Positions 12,556 through 25,600 of a DNA stretch of 64,000 bases are shown here, one piece after another; the first letter of the stretch is position 1, and each line of letters starts with the position of its first letter. The notes beneath the pieces are model-generated. The model worked only from the letters and a program-made list of their open reading frames with translations, ran no database searches and was not told the origin of the DNA. The DNA comes from Osedax fenrisi. Its lineage: Eukaryota > Annelida > Polychaeta > Sabellida > Siboglinidae. Where the stretch lies: assembly GCA_964019155.1 (NCBI GenBank), contig OZ025239.1:76000071-76064070 (forward strand). The letters run 5' to 3'. Position numbers and translations under genes: made by a program.

Positions 12556-13647
12556 TAGATAATATAAATTAGTTATCTTTCTTATTCTTCTACTATTTTA
12601 TCTAAGTATTATATCGCCATATTGTTATGACATACAGTCATTTACTGCTGAAATTACTTTTTCCATATTAATAACATAATAATTAAGTTTAATGGTATAC
12701 TAGTATATAGCCTATTAATGAATATAGTAATTTATAAAGTTAAAATAAAAAGCATTAATTTATCACAATTGCGTGTGTTTTGTAAATTTTACTTGATGTG
12801 ATATCATTGGACTAAACTTGATATAAAGTATCGCCATCTAGTGGATTAATTCCACATTTTCAGGTGGCCATATTACCCGCATTAGGTAGCAACCTTACCC
12901 TACATGGAGGGTAATGTGGCCACCTTAATCATTTCAATTAGATATTCTAAAATGAAAAACTGATTCGGCAGTCCTCTTGCATATCATAAGATGTATCTAT
13001 ATTGAACACATTATCGTATTAGATCTAATATTTATAAAGTTATTCAACATTATCTAAAAGTGGCCACATTACCCATCTTTCCCCTATATCATTTTATCGT
13101 AATATAATATGATTTAAATTAAGCTATATTTATAATAACATTTAAATGCTACATTGGTTATAGGGGACGGAAGGGTATTATGGCCGATTTTTGTATTACC
13201 TTACAAGAAACAAAATATATCATACTAATATTGGATATTATGATCCAATAAGTTGTATATACAATTACAATATGTTGTTCTAAATAATGGCTATCAATAT
13301 TTACTCATTTAATTATTTGTATTCAAGTCATTTGATTTTTATTAAAAAGCAAATTTTCCGTATAAATAGAGATAAAATACACTAGTGCGGGTATTATGGT
13401 CGATAGTTCCGAAATAGCCACTAGGATCGCGTCATGTATTCAAATACGCACTATTTTTATAATTAAAAAATAAAATACATTTGATCAGATATCAAGATAC
13501 ACACGCACTTTTATAGTAATTATATTTATAAGTAATCGTTATCCCATTTAGTTTTACTTATATTCAGCTACAAATTTATATTTTAATTAATTAGTTTAAT
13601 ATGTCTTACATTATTAATTCAAATGTAAGTCGATTAATTTGAACGAA

Positions 13648-13774
13648 ATGGCAAATAAAAATTGTATTGAACATCGATTCAATATTGAAAATGAAATGGC
13701 AGGAATAGATTGGTTACGGGGCTTCAGGAATAGATATCATTGTCTCACTCTCAGAACTCCGGAACAAACATCAG
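13648..13774 (+). pseudogene. Transposase exon fragment, CENP-B/Tc5-type DNA-binding domain
   Basis: The frame MANKNCIEHRFNIENEMAGI continues DWLRGFRNRYHCLTLRTPEQ-TS and ends at a splice-donor-like G|GTAATA. The pattern FN-x-E-x-(E)MAG-x-DW-x-x-GF-x-x-R-(Y)-x-x-L-x-LR-x-PE-x-TS matches the second helix-turn-helix half of pogo/Tigger/jerky-type transposases. It would bind the inverted ends of transposon B. The DDE catalytic block is not recognisable downstream, so the gene is judged defunct. Confidence 0.7.
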
Positions 13775-14250
13775 GTAATATATTTTAATATATATATAGT
13801 ATTGTATTTGATTATGTGATATGAAATATTAATAAAGTGCCATACTTATAATTTGTACCATTATTGTAGTATACGTGACAATTAGTATACTAATCGTAAT
13901 ATACTATATATATACAATATATATATAGTATATAAATATAAAATTTAAAATGTGTACTATAAAAATATATGGAATTAAATTATTTAACTATATAAAGATA
14001 TATATATATATATATATAACTATATATAAACCTATATAGTTATGTATGGAATTAAATCGTTTAAATAGGATGACAATCTTATGCATATAATTATATATTA
14101 TTAATAATATTATTAATAATTAATAATATTATAATTATTCATTAATAATTAATTTAAACTGTTATTAATAAATATGTTATTTTATAATAATTATCCAATA
14201 TTATACTGAGAAAAAGAAATACATCATATATATATATATATATATATATA

Positions 14251-14463
14251 ACTGCATATGTGGCTCAGTTAGCTAATGCGTCATACACACAAGCAGTATA
14301 CTATAGGACATGGATACGAGCCGCATCCGGACCATAAAAATAGGTCTTAAAATATTATTTAGAAGTGATATTATATAATTGTGTATAAATAAATGATCGG
14401 CTCTCATTAAAACCATGGATGACTTAACATGAGAGGGGCTTCGAAGGGACATTAGAGCCATAT
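14251..14463 (+). mobile_element. tRNA-headed SINE, copy 1
   Basis: The head TGTGGCTCAGTTAGCTAATG has an A-box form; the B-box region is worn. The body ends in TTCGAAGGGACATTAGAGCC. The same head and body recur reversed at 37048-37268 and 63191-63360. (AT)n directly precedes the head. Confidence 0.75.
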
Positions 14464-14574
14464 AATATATATTATATATGGCATATATAATATATGATAT
14501 ATATAGGCTATATAAGATAGCTATAAATGTAAATGGATGAAAGGACTCCACAAAATAAAAATAACAATAACAAT

Positions 14575-14620
<46 letters not shown>

Positions 14621-14718
14621 GTATATACTATATACTATATATGTATATACTATATACTATATATGTATATAGCTATATAATATAATACATAGTATATATG
14701 TTATTAATTCTATATACA

Positions 14719-14750
<32 letters not shown>

Positions 14751-15136
14751 CATTTTCATAATAAATATATTCCAGAGAATTTGTTTAATTTAATATAATA
14801 TGTTTTTATAATTGAAAACATATCAAACTATAATTACACATTAATAAAACTGGAATTACTTATATATAATAATGTATACATAAATATATTATTTATTTTA
14901 TATCAATATAAAATAATAATGTAATATATATATATATAATATAAGTAATACAATTGTTGTTTGTCAATTTTCATATAACCCTCTTAATCCCAAAAGGCAT
15001 TAATCGCCCATTATTTTTATAATGTGTGTTTTTTTTATAATTTTTTAATGTGTATTTATAGTTTTATATTTTTTCAATTATAAATTATAGAATAAATATG
15101 TGGGAGGATCATATGATCTAAATATGAATCAAATAT

Positions 15137-15435
15137 GAGGGTAAATTACATTGCTATATATTTATATGCATACCAGTGAAGAATTATACTAGATATTACA
15201 ACAAAATTAAATTAAATTCAAATGACATAAATTAATTTCAAATGAATTAATAAAAATCAATTCAAATTACATAAAAACAATTCAGGGTAAATTACACTGA
15301 TATATATTTATATGCATATCAGTGAGAAGAATTATACTAGATATTACAACAAAATTAAATTAAATTCAAATGAAATAAATTAATTTCAAATTAATTAATA
15401 AAAATCAATTCAAATTACATAAAAACAACTCAAAT
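15137..15435. repeat. Tandem duplication, about 148 bp unit
   Basis: Two adjacent near-identical blocks start GGGTAAATTACA and share TATATTTATATGCATA, CAGTGA, AGAATTATACTAGATATTAC and ATCAATTCAAATTACATAAA. Inverted relatives of the same sequence lie at about 12300-12470. Confidence 0.85.
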
Positions 15436-15736
15436 AGAATAATAAAATTAAATTCAAATGAAATAAAATCAATTAATAAAAATCAATTCAAATTAATTAA
15501 ATCCACATAAAATAATTAATAAATATATTTATATAATATAAAGTAGTATATTATAACTATTACATAATTTTCCATATAAGTTAATTTTATAAGGATTATA
15601 AGGATTTTGTAAATTGTAATATTGATATTATACATGCATGTATGTATCTATATGCAATGCATATTATGAATACATGCATATATAAATTGTAATATATTAT
15701 ATATATATATAGATTATATATATGTATATCATTATA

Positions 15737-15743
15737 TATCATT

Positions 15744-15786
<43 letters not shown>

Positions 15787-15840
15787 TATATATACTATAT
15801 ATACTATATATAGTATATAATATATACATATATATATATA
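15737..15840. repeat. (AT)n microsatellite with TATAC units
   Basis: Alternating AT run broken by repeated TACTATATA. Confidence 0.9.
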
Positions 15841-16337
15841 TCATTTTAAAAACAAAATTATAATAAATTATTCATTAAATTAGTCTATTATACATGTTGA
15901 CATATATGATTTATTAATAACAATATAATTTTTATCGGATTTTTATAGTATTCTTTAAATATAAATTAATATATTAACTAATTTTCTAGTATCTATTTAA
16001 ACATATATTAATATATAATTTTTTCAATATTAATAATAAGATTAAAAAACTAGATTTATTTTAAAATGTTATTAAAATATGTACTATATAGTATATAGTA
16101 TATACTATATACTATATTCATTTTTTATATTTAAATCAATATGCAATTAAATATATTTCCATATAATATGGAATTATACATTTATTCCATAGAAAAATAT
16201 TTAGTTGTATATTTATTTGAATGAAAATATGAGTATTTACTAAATACTATTGGGTAAAACATTAAATTATATAATTAAATGCTAGCCTGACATATCTTTA
16301 TTGTATATATATTTATATATATAAATATATATATATA

Positions 16338-17057
16338 CAGTAAAACCTCTCTATAAGAAACCTCTTTATAAGAAAAACCTCTTTATAAGAAAATTGTTCA
16401 CACATTTGGTTGGAATTCAACCTTTTCCACATTAAAAAACCTCTTTATAAGAAAATATAAGAAAAACCTCTATAAGAAACTTATTGTATACAAAATAATT
16501 ACATATAAATATAAGTATCGTATATTGATTATTAACAATTATAGAAATATCTTATATAATAATTAATTTCTATAATTTGTATCTTTAAAATAATATTATA
16601 TTACATAAATAGCTAGAAATGAATTAAAATGAATTAATAATTGTTATTGTATATCACTAAATTTATTAAAAAAATTTAATAAATGTTATTATATCCTTAA
16701 ATGTATTGATCTGGGTATTGTTGATTCAATTTATTATATTATACAATTAATTATTAAATAATAGATTATTATAATATTCATTATATAATATTCATCAATG
16801 ATGATTCATAATTTATAATTTCTAATATAAATCTAATAAAATATCATTATGTATTTACATGTCTAAGCGCAAACAATACAGTATACATTTAAAACAGTAT
16901 ACAAAATAAATATACTATATATATAACCTATAGATATGCATTTTCAATTATAAATTAATTCTTAAAATCATTGGAAAAGTAAAAACCTCTCTATAAGAAA
17001 ACCTCTCTATAAGAACAAAAGTACTGAAAAAAAATAGTTTCTTATAGAGAGGTTTTA

Positions 17058-17060
<3 letters not shown>
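16338..17060. mobile_element. pogo/Tigger-type MITE (723 bp), nested in transposon B
   Basis: Perfect inverted ends of about 24 bp beginning CAGTAAAACCTCTCTATAAG, with TA on both sides. Internal repeats of ACCTCTTTATAAGAAA lie next to both ends. CAGT ends with an AACCTCNNTATAAG pattern and TA target are typical of pogo/Tigger. Both flanks are (AT)n. No coding capacity. Confidence 0.85.
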
Positions 17061-17105
<45 letters not shown>

Positions 17106-17780
17106 CTCTAAATAGCATGTATAGTAACAATGTTTTAATAATGATATTATATACAGATTACGTGCAAGGATTGCCCAACGTTCTGATAATGGTATACTGG
17201 CTACAAATGAAACACACAATCATGTGATTTTGGTTTGTATTTATATATATATATATATATATATTAAAATATTATTTGTTATTGATATAAAAATATAAAT
17301 AATATATTTTTCTATACATTATTATATATAAGTATAGGCCTTAATGTCATTAATGTGTAATTAATGTGTAATTATAGTTTAATATTTTTTCAATTAGAAA
17401 AACATATGTTATTAATTAAATTAAACAAATGCACTAAAATATATGTATTATAACATGCATATATATGTATATAGTATATACTATACTACTACAATAGCCT
17501 ATATATTATAAGCTTTAAATATTTTTGATATGGAAAAAACCTTAATTAAAGTATTAAATATAATAATTATTGTTAAATCAATATACACATATATTATGTA
17601 TATTTATTTAACAATATATTATTCTATAGAATAAAAAACAATATTTTAATAATTTGTATATATATATAAAGTGAATTTATAAATATATAATATAAGTATA
17701 ATAATAATGAAATTATATACAGATTAATCTGTCCGGAATTCCGTTCAAGATATTGCCCACGTTCTGATAATGGTATACTG

Positions 17781-17816
17781 CAAAGATTTTCCGAAGGATG
17801 CTTCGCAAAATCTTTG
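17781..17816. mobile_element. 36-bp palindromic insert with TATACTG target duplicate
   Basis: CAAAGATTTTCCGAAG-GATG-CTTCGCAAAATCTTTG is flanked by TATACTG on both sides. A paralogous stretch at about 17170-17215 has the same surroundings (ACGTTCTGATAATGGTATAC, TGG, TACAAATGAAA) without the insert, giving an empty-site comparison. The right arm CTTCGCAAAATCTTTG occurs again at 40125-40140. Confidence 0.6.
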
Positions 17817-18132
17817 TATACTGGTTACAAATGAAATTCCCCCCTCGTGATTTTGGTTTTTATTTATATAAGTTATATAATATAACATACATTTGTATAT
17901 ACATTTATTTATATTATAATGATTATATACCGCCTATAGGCAGCCTATATAACTATAGTTATAGTATTTAAATGTTTTACGGTTAGATTCACCATCTTCT
18001 TAGGTTCACAGACTTTATTCATAAATATATTTGATATTATATTTTACAATATACTATATATAGTATATTTTATATACTATAATAATGAAATTGTATTATT
18101 AACTTATATGTTAATGATATATACAAGGCAAC

Positions 18133-18173
<41 letters not shown>

Positions 18174-18612
18174 GTATATATATACATGTATATATTATAA
18201 ATATAATAATAATTAAATTTTCCATAGATAGCCTACTTTAAAGTTTGGTTACTGGTGAAGTTGCAGGCCCCTCTCGTAAATATGGTTTTTATTTATATAT
18301 TTTATATGTATAAGTTATACAGTATAACATATTAACATTGCACATATTTATACATTAATATATAATAATTGAATATATACATTTAATTAAAATCATTAGT
18401 AACATTTTGATATTTTATATATAATAATAATTTATTATAAACGGATTTATAATTATATTAATTATACACAATATATAATTTGCATTATTCTCAAATTAAT
18501 AATTTAGTCAACGTGCTTTAATCGAATCTTACTTTATCGAGTAGTAAAATCGGTATATTACTATACTATATATTTTAAACTAATCAGCTATAGATGATAT
18601 ACATATATGATA

Positions 18613-18651
<39 letters not shown>

Positions 18652-18686
18652 ATTTATAAACTTACAATATTAATTAATATTATAGG

Positions 18687-18830
18687 AAAAATACAACCTT
18701 AGGAAAAAGAAAGGGCTATACCGCAATAATTACATCATCTCCATATAAACAACATTTGGTGCAGACACTGGCAAAAAAGAAATGTGTGAGAAAGAATTTA
18801 TCAAAATCAATTAAGAAAATAATAATAATA
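18687..18830 (+). pseudogene. Transposase C-terminal fragment (pogo-type)
   Basis: After an acceptor-like TTATAG the frame reads KNTTLGKRKGYTAIITSSPY and then KQHLVQTLAKKK. The GK-(x)-KGYTAIITSSPYK motif resembles the basic C-terminal tail of pogo/Tigger-type transposases. It lies on the same strand as the fragment at 13648-13774. The remaining frame runs into AT repeats. Confidence 0.5.
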
Positions 18831-18959
18831 AAAAATATATATAATTTCATAATATGCGATGAAATTATAAACGATGATATATATATATATATTAATATAT
18901 ACAGTGTTATTCATGTACACATTGGTGTTATGATTTATGTGTTGATATTATCAACTTGA

Positions 18960-20450
18960 TATCATCGATATAAATAATATCGATTTCTTTCTTTATATCG
19001 ATGCTTGAGATAGATACATTTAAAATATGCGCTATATGCATATAAATTAATAAAGTATATACATTTTATTTTCTATTTCATTATATATCTTGTGAATATA
19101 ATATATTATTATTTATGTAATTAACCATATACCTTAATTAAATTAAGCAATTATCATTTATATAATATCGTGAGATAATATTATTGTATTAAAATATCTG
19201 GGTTATAGTTTATTGTATTGAGATAATTATCTATAACTTTAATTATATTAAAATTTAATTTAAAATTATATATTTATATACTTTTTAAATGCTTTTTAAA
19301 TAATTTTTTAAACTAAATAAAACCCTATCCATGTTATAAACATTATTGAAATATCATAATACATATAGGATTTCACTAAATAAATGTGAAGTGTATAATT
19401 TATAAACATATTCATAGATTTATAAATAATATTATAACATTCCAGAATCGTAAATTATTATACAAATATGGTTATTTTTTTTAAACAAATCCATTTAACT
19501 TTTAATAAGTTATATCATATTATAAAAAGATATATAAATGTTAGATTTGAAAAATCCAACATTATTTTAAAATATCTGAATTAATTATAGTTTATATAAA
19601 GATAATATAATTTATTAAATTATTTAACATCATTTTATATTTATTTCTAGTGAATATTTATGAATATATATATAAATATATTTATAAATATATATTACAT
19701 ATCATTAATTTAAAATTTAGAATAATTTAATAACACCAAGGCATTGCTAGTCTTAAATTTAACTACTTACAAAATATAGTTTTTATATAGATTATTAAAT
19801 ATAAATATAAAAATATATTGTTATACTTTTAACATACATATCATTATTTTATTGTTTAATAAATTAAATAAAAATAACTAATTTAAACATTTATATTAGG
19901 ATTCTTAACAATACTATTAATAAGGGTAATTAGTAATACTATCATTAATATTTATATATATATATATAATAAAATATATGGTTTATTATCGTGTTATCAA
20001 TATTGATAGGTAGGAATTATGATGTCGATATATAAATATGATTTACTAAATGGGGATATATAAAATATACTATATATTATAAACCAATTATTTTATAAAC
20101 TAATAGGTAATATATATTTATAATACCTATATATATATGATTTTAACTATTATGTACATAGTGTGTTTATTTTTACAATCTAAATATAGTCTATAATGTA
20201 TTAACATATACTATATATAGTAGGATAGTATAGATATATTATAAAGTATATACACAAGTGTATATATATATTTATATGTATATATATAGATTTATATATA
20301 TACACTTATAATACTGATACATTGTATATTATGATATTTGTTGTGGTATAATGTACATTTTACATGTATTTAAATAGGAACATATAACCATATGGTCATG
20401 AAAAGGACATATGTTCTTGATATAACTACTATCATGGTATATTGAAAATA
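18960..20450. other. Interior of transposon B without recognised features
   Basis: AT-rich, stops in every frame, no recognisable domain. It may hold decayed transposase sequence that cannot be read by eye. Confidence 0.5.
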
Positions 20451-22149
20451 ATTAATATTTAGGCAGCGCGTTTTATATCGACAACCGCAATCATATCATA
20501 AAAATATTTCAGTGATGTTATAAAGAATTTATCTAAATATACTATTTTTATGATACGCTTACACATTGAAATTATCTCGATGCTGATTGGTTATTAATCG
20601 GCCATAATACCCACCATGCATCGGCCACAATAGCCGCATCGCACTCGTTGGTTTAAATAACAGATTACTATGTCATTATGTTATTATTGAATATTGTTAT
20701 AAATGTAATCTGATATATTATTTATTACCTTAACTGAATATATTAAAAATACATAATTTTATTCAATAACTTGCCTATAAAATAAGGTAAACCTTACGTT
20801 TTTTTTCGATAAAAATTACGATTATTTGATTTTTTTCTCTAAGCGAAAATCAATAATTAATATTGATATAAATAAAAAATGATGTACACTATCATTCTTA
20901 GAATTCAATTATCTACATTTTTCGTATATATCATTTTTGATAACTATAATGGTTCTTGAAATATCGTTATCGGCCACAATACCCGCATCGGTCACAATAC
21001 CCTTCCGTCCCCTACTATTATTAAAACCTAGTGAATCAATATAACATTTGTTCATATACAATATTATTGATCTATTTTTAAATTAATTTAATACCTAACT
21101 TATATTGTTTTATTGATGCTAATATATAATACACTAATAAAAAATAAGATCTATAAATTATAGACTATAATAATACAATTGGTAGTTAATACCTGGTAAA
21201 TCTGGTAGTTAATACCTACTATTTATCAATTCAGTAATTTGTTCATAATAATTTAGTTTATTTAATGATAATTTGTGTTAAAACTAGTGGCGACCCCATA
21301 GATTGCGATTTTATTATTTACATCATATGTATTAATATATATATATAGGTTAATTAATTAATAGTTAATTAACCTATAGTTAATTAATTTAATTGACAAC
21401 ATTGTTAATATAATAACATATACAATCACTTAATTGTGTACACAATAATTGTCTATGTATTTATAATAAAATATTGTATATATACATTTTAAATGTTGCA
21501 TCCCCACTAGTTAGTAGGTATACGATAGGCTACTTAATAGGTATTTAATGCTTTATAATTAATTATATTCTGATTATTATATTTGATTTACTTTATACCT
21601 ATAGGTATAGGTATAGGTATACCCCTATAGGGGAGAGTACTCGAATGTGGACCACTTTATAATACGGCTTATGATTAGCATAAATAAAAAGTTAAAATAT
21701 ACCTTTTAATATAAATAATAATAATATCTATAATGTTTGCAAACAAATTTTTAATTTTTGTAAATTATAACAATTTTATTTAATATTAAGTTTTTCAACT
21801 AATTTCTTACTAATCAATATAAATATATAAATTAATTTATTTTATATAATTATGTTTTATTATATTTAAATTTTAATATATTACGATATTCGATTAACTT
21901 TACTATAATAATCAATACATTTTAAAATTAATTATATTTTAATATTTTAATAATTAGTATTATTATAATTATTATTATAATACTAATTAAAAACATAGCA
22001 ATGTAGGTACCTACCATTATGGTCGACCACTTCAGTTTTCATAAATTTTTATTGACAATTTCTCGATATTATACCTATACATTCTTTGCGTGATTATACA
22101 CTGTTAAAAATAATGGTTTTCTAGACTGCTATTTACTGCAGAAAACCAT

Positions 22150-22745
22150 CTAAATGGTATTTTAAAAAAATATTTATTTAAAACCCTCTAAATGGTATTC
22201 TGTGAAACCGACTGTATAAAACCCTCTAAATGGTATTCTAAATTTCTACGGTGGAAAACCATATAAATGGTATTCTAATTTCTACTGTGGAAAACCATCT
22301 AAATGGTATTCTACATATCTACTGTGGAAACCTTCAACATGGTATTCTAAATGTCTACTGCAGGAAACCATATAAATGGTATTCTTAATTTCTACTGTGG
22401 AAAACCCTCTAAATGGTATTCTTAATTTCTACTGCAGAAAACCATATAAATGGTATTCTTAATTTCTACTGTGGAAAACCCTCTAAATGGTATTCTTAAT
22501 TTCTACTGCAGAAAACCATATAAATGGTATTCTTAATTTCTACTGTAGAAAACCCTCTTAATGGTATTCTTAATTTCTACCCCAGAAAATAATATAAATG
22601 GTATTCTTAATTTCTACTGCAGAAAACCATCAAAATGTATTCTTAATTTCTACTGCAGAAAACCATATAAATGGTATTCTTAATTTCTACTGTGGAAAAT
22701 CCTCTAAAAGGTATTCTTAATTCTACTATGGAAAACCATCTTCAA
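22150..22745. repeat. 37-bp hairpin minisatellite, left array
   Basis: About 16 copies of a 37-bp unit around TTCTACTGYRGAAAACCAT and MTAAATGGTATTCTTAAT. Each unit can pair AGAA(A)ACCAT with ATGGT(A)TTCT across four bases. Units alternate between CTGTGGAAAACCCTCT and CTGCAGAAAACCATAT types. Confidence 0.95.
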
Positions 22746-23319
22746 ATCATATGGCATTTTACACGACTTAAGTATTATTATTAAGTTTATATAATTCTTT
22801 TATTATAGAAAAAATAAAATATTATATCTTTTAATTATTTTGAAATATTGATTTATTTTTTATGTATGCAAATCAATTAATAATTATTATTTTAAATTAA
22901 TATTTAAGTAATATTGTATATATACTGTTTTTAATAAATAAAATATTATTTTAAAAACTAAAATAGTGTATGTAATCCTATGTATTTTGTTACATTATCA
23001 TAATATAATTCAGGTTACTCATGAACTACAATTGTAATCATAATTATATTGATAATATAAATGGAAATCATGTTGAACTAATTGCCCAATATTGAATATA
23101 TCGCAATTGCATATTGATTAAATATTTTATTCAATATTAAAATTATTTTATTATTGAATTTAAGTTTTAAATCTAACTTAAATGAAATTATATAATATAT
23201 AAGTTAATATTTTGCTACAATACTACGCTAATATACTAATATTTATTTTACATATAAAATTATGTTCAACTTATATCAACAACTTAAGTTATTGATGTAA
23301 GTTGAATATTATGATATTC

Positions 23320-23960
23320 TTAATTTTTACTGTATAAAATCCACTAGATGGTATTCTTAATTTCTACTGCAGAAAACCAAATAAATGGTATTCTTAATTT
23401 CTACTGTGGAAAACCCTCTAAATGGTATTCTTAATTTCTACTGTGGAAAACCCTCTAAATGGTATTCTTAATTTCTACTGCAGAAAACCATATAAATGGT
23501 ATTCTTAATTTCTACTGTGGAAAACCATCAACATGGTATTCTAAATACTCTACTGCAGAAAACCATATAAATGGTATTCTTAATTTCTACTGCAGAAAAC
23601 CATATAAATGGTATTCTTAATTTCTACTGTGGAAAACCCTCTAAATGGTATTCTTAATTTCTACTGCAGAAAACCATCTAAATGGTATTCTTAATTTCTA
23701 CTGTGGAAAACCCTCTAAATGGTATTCTTAATTTCTACTGTGGAAAACCCTCTAAATGGTATTCTTAATTTCTACTGAAGAAAACCATCTAAATGGTATT
23801 CTTAATTTCTACTGTGGAAAACCCTCTAAATGGTATTCTTAATTTCTACTGTGGAAAACCATCTAAATGGTATTCTTAATTTCTACTGTGGAAAACCATC
23901 TAAATGGTATTCTTAAATCCGATAATAGAAAACCCTTAATATGGTATTCTAAAAATTTCA
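23320..23960. repeat. 37-bp hairpin minisatellite, right array
   Basis: About 17-18 copies of the same 37-bp unit as the left array, in the same orientation. Confidence 0.95.
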
Positions 23961-24511
23961 CTGCAGAAAACCATCAAAAGGGTTCTATTATAAGCACACC
24001 TTAAATACCATTTATTTTACTGCAGAAAACCATTTACTTATTACAGTGTACTAATGCATTACTAATATAGTATATTAATTATATGATATTATATTTTATA
24101 TGCTGATGTTATAAATGTTAAATTATGTGATTTTTGTGAAAACGAGTAATATTTAATTATTGTTAATTGGATTAAATATAATAAATTTATTAATTAATTA
24201 AGATTTTTAATTATTTATATACCAGATTAATAATACAATTTAATATAGTTAATTATTATAAGAAAAAACTTATATTTTAACTTTACAAAAAAGTGGTCAA
24301 CATTAAGGTAGGCATTTGGAAAATGATCGATATTTTGATTTATTGATATTTATATTGGTTCATTGATAAATATTTTGTATGGACAACTTATATTAAAAAT
24401 ACAACATATGTAAAATAAGAATAAATGCAAAATGAATTAATTAAAAATATTCATTTATCAATGAGTTATGCGTATTTGTGCTTAGGTGGTCCACATTCGA
24501 GAACCCTCCCC

Positions 24512-24964
24512 TATGTCTTATTTAATATATACGAGTAATATCAAAATATTAATTTAATAAATTGAATATATGCATCTTCAGTGAAGATTCTTCAGTTATG
24601 GTATATTTCTAGTAGTAACCCTAACCATTTGTGTTTTAATCTACTTTAATTAATTTGAATTTTTACTTATAGGATATATATTTTACCTATTAATCAGATT
24701 TTTCATAATAATTGACAGCTATTAGGATTTTAATCAATAGTTATAACTATTGATGCTTTTAGTCTCTGTTTATATACATTATTAAAAATTGTTTTAAATA
24801 TAAATATAATTAAAGGATTTAACTAATTAATGTAATGAACTTTTACTTTCAGTGCCGTAACTCGTATATCGTAGGTTGAATCTTCTCTCTAGCTTGGATA
24901 ACCAAGCGTCTCCGGAAACCTCTGTACGTAGACATGTGGTCAGTGATGTAAATTTGAAAATTTT
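24512..24964. other. AT-rich spacer without a recognised gene
   Basis: The overlapping open frames at 24849-25067 on both strands resemble no protein I know and are partly built from the neighbouring repeat. Confidence 0.5.
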
Positions 24965-25125
24965 TAGTATCTCGAGACTTTCGAGTAATACAATTTTGGA
25001 TCTCGAGACTTTCGAACATTACCATTTTTATCAAAAAGAGGGTCTCGAGACTTTCGTAAAATGCTAAATATGGACTCGAAACTTTAGAATAGTAAAAAAG
25101 AAGGATATCGATACTTTCGAATAAT
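24965..25125. repeat. Tandem repeat with TCTCGAGACTTTCGAA core
   Basis: Five diverging copies about 25-45 bp apart of a unit centred on TCTCGAGACTTTCG (TCGAAACTTT and TCGATACTTTCGAA at the end). Confidence 0.85.
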
Positions 25126-25275
25126 TAATATATATTGAATAACTACTTTTAACTAGTTAATATATATTGAATTACTACTTTCTATTAGTTAATGTATATT
25201 GAATTATTACTTGATTAGTTAATATATATATATATATATTGAACTATTATTTATTAGTATCGATTAGTTAATTTA
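25126..25275. repeat. Tandem repeat TTAATATATATTGAATTACTA
   Basis: Four to five copies of AGTTAATATATATTGAAT followed by variable ACTACTTT spacers. Confidence 0.8.
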
Positions 25276-25359
25276 TATTGAATTGCAACTATAGATGTAA
25301 ATTATTAGCTATAATCTATAACTAAATTAAATTATTAAAAATATAACTAAATTTAATGG

Positions 25360-25600
25360 TAACCGGAAAAAAAATCACAGGAAAAAAATAATAGAAAAAA
25401 ATAATAGAAAAAAATAAGAAGTCAAAAATTACAAAAAAAATAACAAGAACAAAAATAGGAAAAAAAACAACAACAAAACAAATATCAACAAACAAATAAT
25501 GATAAAAACATAACAACAACAATAAGAGGAACAAAAATAACAAGAAAAAAAATAACCGGAAAAAAAATAACAAGACAAATATAACGGAAATAAAAATGAT
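25360..25600. repeat. A-rich low-complexity tract (GAAAAAAATAACAA units)
   Basis: Long purine/A-rich stretch; the reverse-strand Phe/Leu-rich open frame (25322-25609) is its artefact. Confidence 0.85.

Larger units (their letters stand above)
9782..13084. mobile_element. TA-flanked GGGGA-ended transposon A (3.3 kb)
   Basis: The ends are inverted copies of a 24-bp sequence starting GGGGAAAGATGGGTAATGTG (then GCCA), with TA at 9780-9781 and 13085-13086. Inside each end sit extra copies of GGGTAATGTGGCCAC (9809, 10171 and, inverted or diverged, 12864 and 12908), which look like transposase-binding subterminal repeats. The TA duplication fits the Tc1/mariner/pogo superfamily. No transposase is visible. 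The middle is occupied by (AT)n and a nested inverted-repeat element, so this looks non-autonomous. Confidence 0.8.
13163..21012 (+). mobile_element. TA-flanked GGGGA-ended transposon B (7.85 kb), pogo/Tigger-like
   Basis: The left end starts GGGGACGGAAGGGTATTATG (13163) and the right end reversed starts GGGGACGGAAGGGTATTGTG. The inverted repeat is about 26 bp with two mismatches, flanked by TA at 13161-13162 and 21013-21014. Subterminal copies of GGGTATTATGG/CGGCCACAATACCCGCATC lie at about 13388, 20608, 20628 and 20970. Two pieces of a pogo-type transposase are recognisable on the plus strand (13648-13774 and 18687-18830). The element has been enlarged by nested insertions: a SINE, a pogo-type MITE, a tandem duplication and (AT)n runs. 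Confidence 0.8.
22099..24048. mobile_element. CACTG-ended non-autonomous transposon, copy 2 (1950 bp)
   Basis: Begins CACTGTTAAAAATAATGGTT after TA (22097-22098) and ends ACAGTG before TA (24049-24050). The core 22750-23310 matches copy 1 (7680-8280). Two long arrays of the 37-bp hairpin repeat flank the core. It is nested in transposon C. Confidence 0.8.
21630..24511. mobile_element. TA-flanked GGGGA-ended transposon C (2.9 kb)
   Basis: The left end is GGGGAGAGTACTCGAATGTG and the right end reversed is GGGGAGGGTTCTCGAATGTG, both then GACCAC; 24 of 26 positions agree, with TA on both sides. Subterminal GTCGACCACTT (about 22022) and AAGTGGTCAAC (about 24292) form a second inverted pair. It resembles transposons A and B in end structure but not in full sequence. 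About two thirds of it is a nested CACTG-ended element. No transposase visible. Confidence 0.8.

Noticed and set aside
24849..25067. Overlapping open frames on both strands
   Set aside because: Partly made of the TCTCGAGACTTTCG repeat; no recognisable protein.
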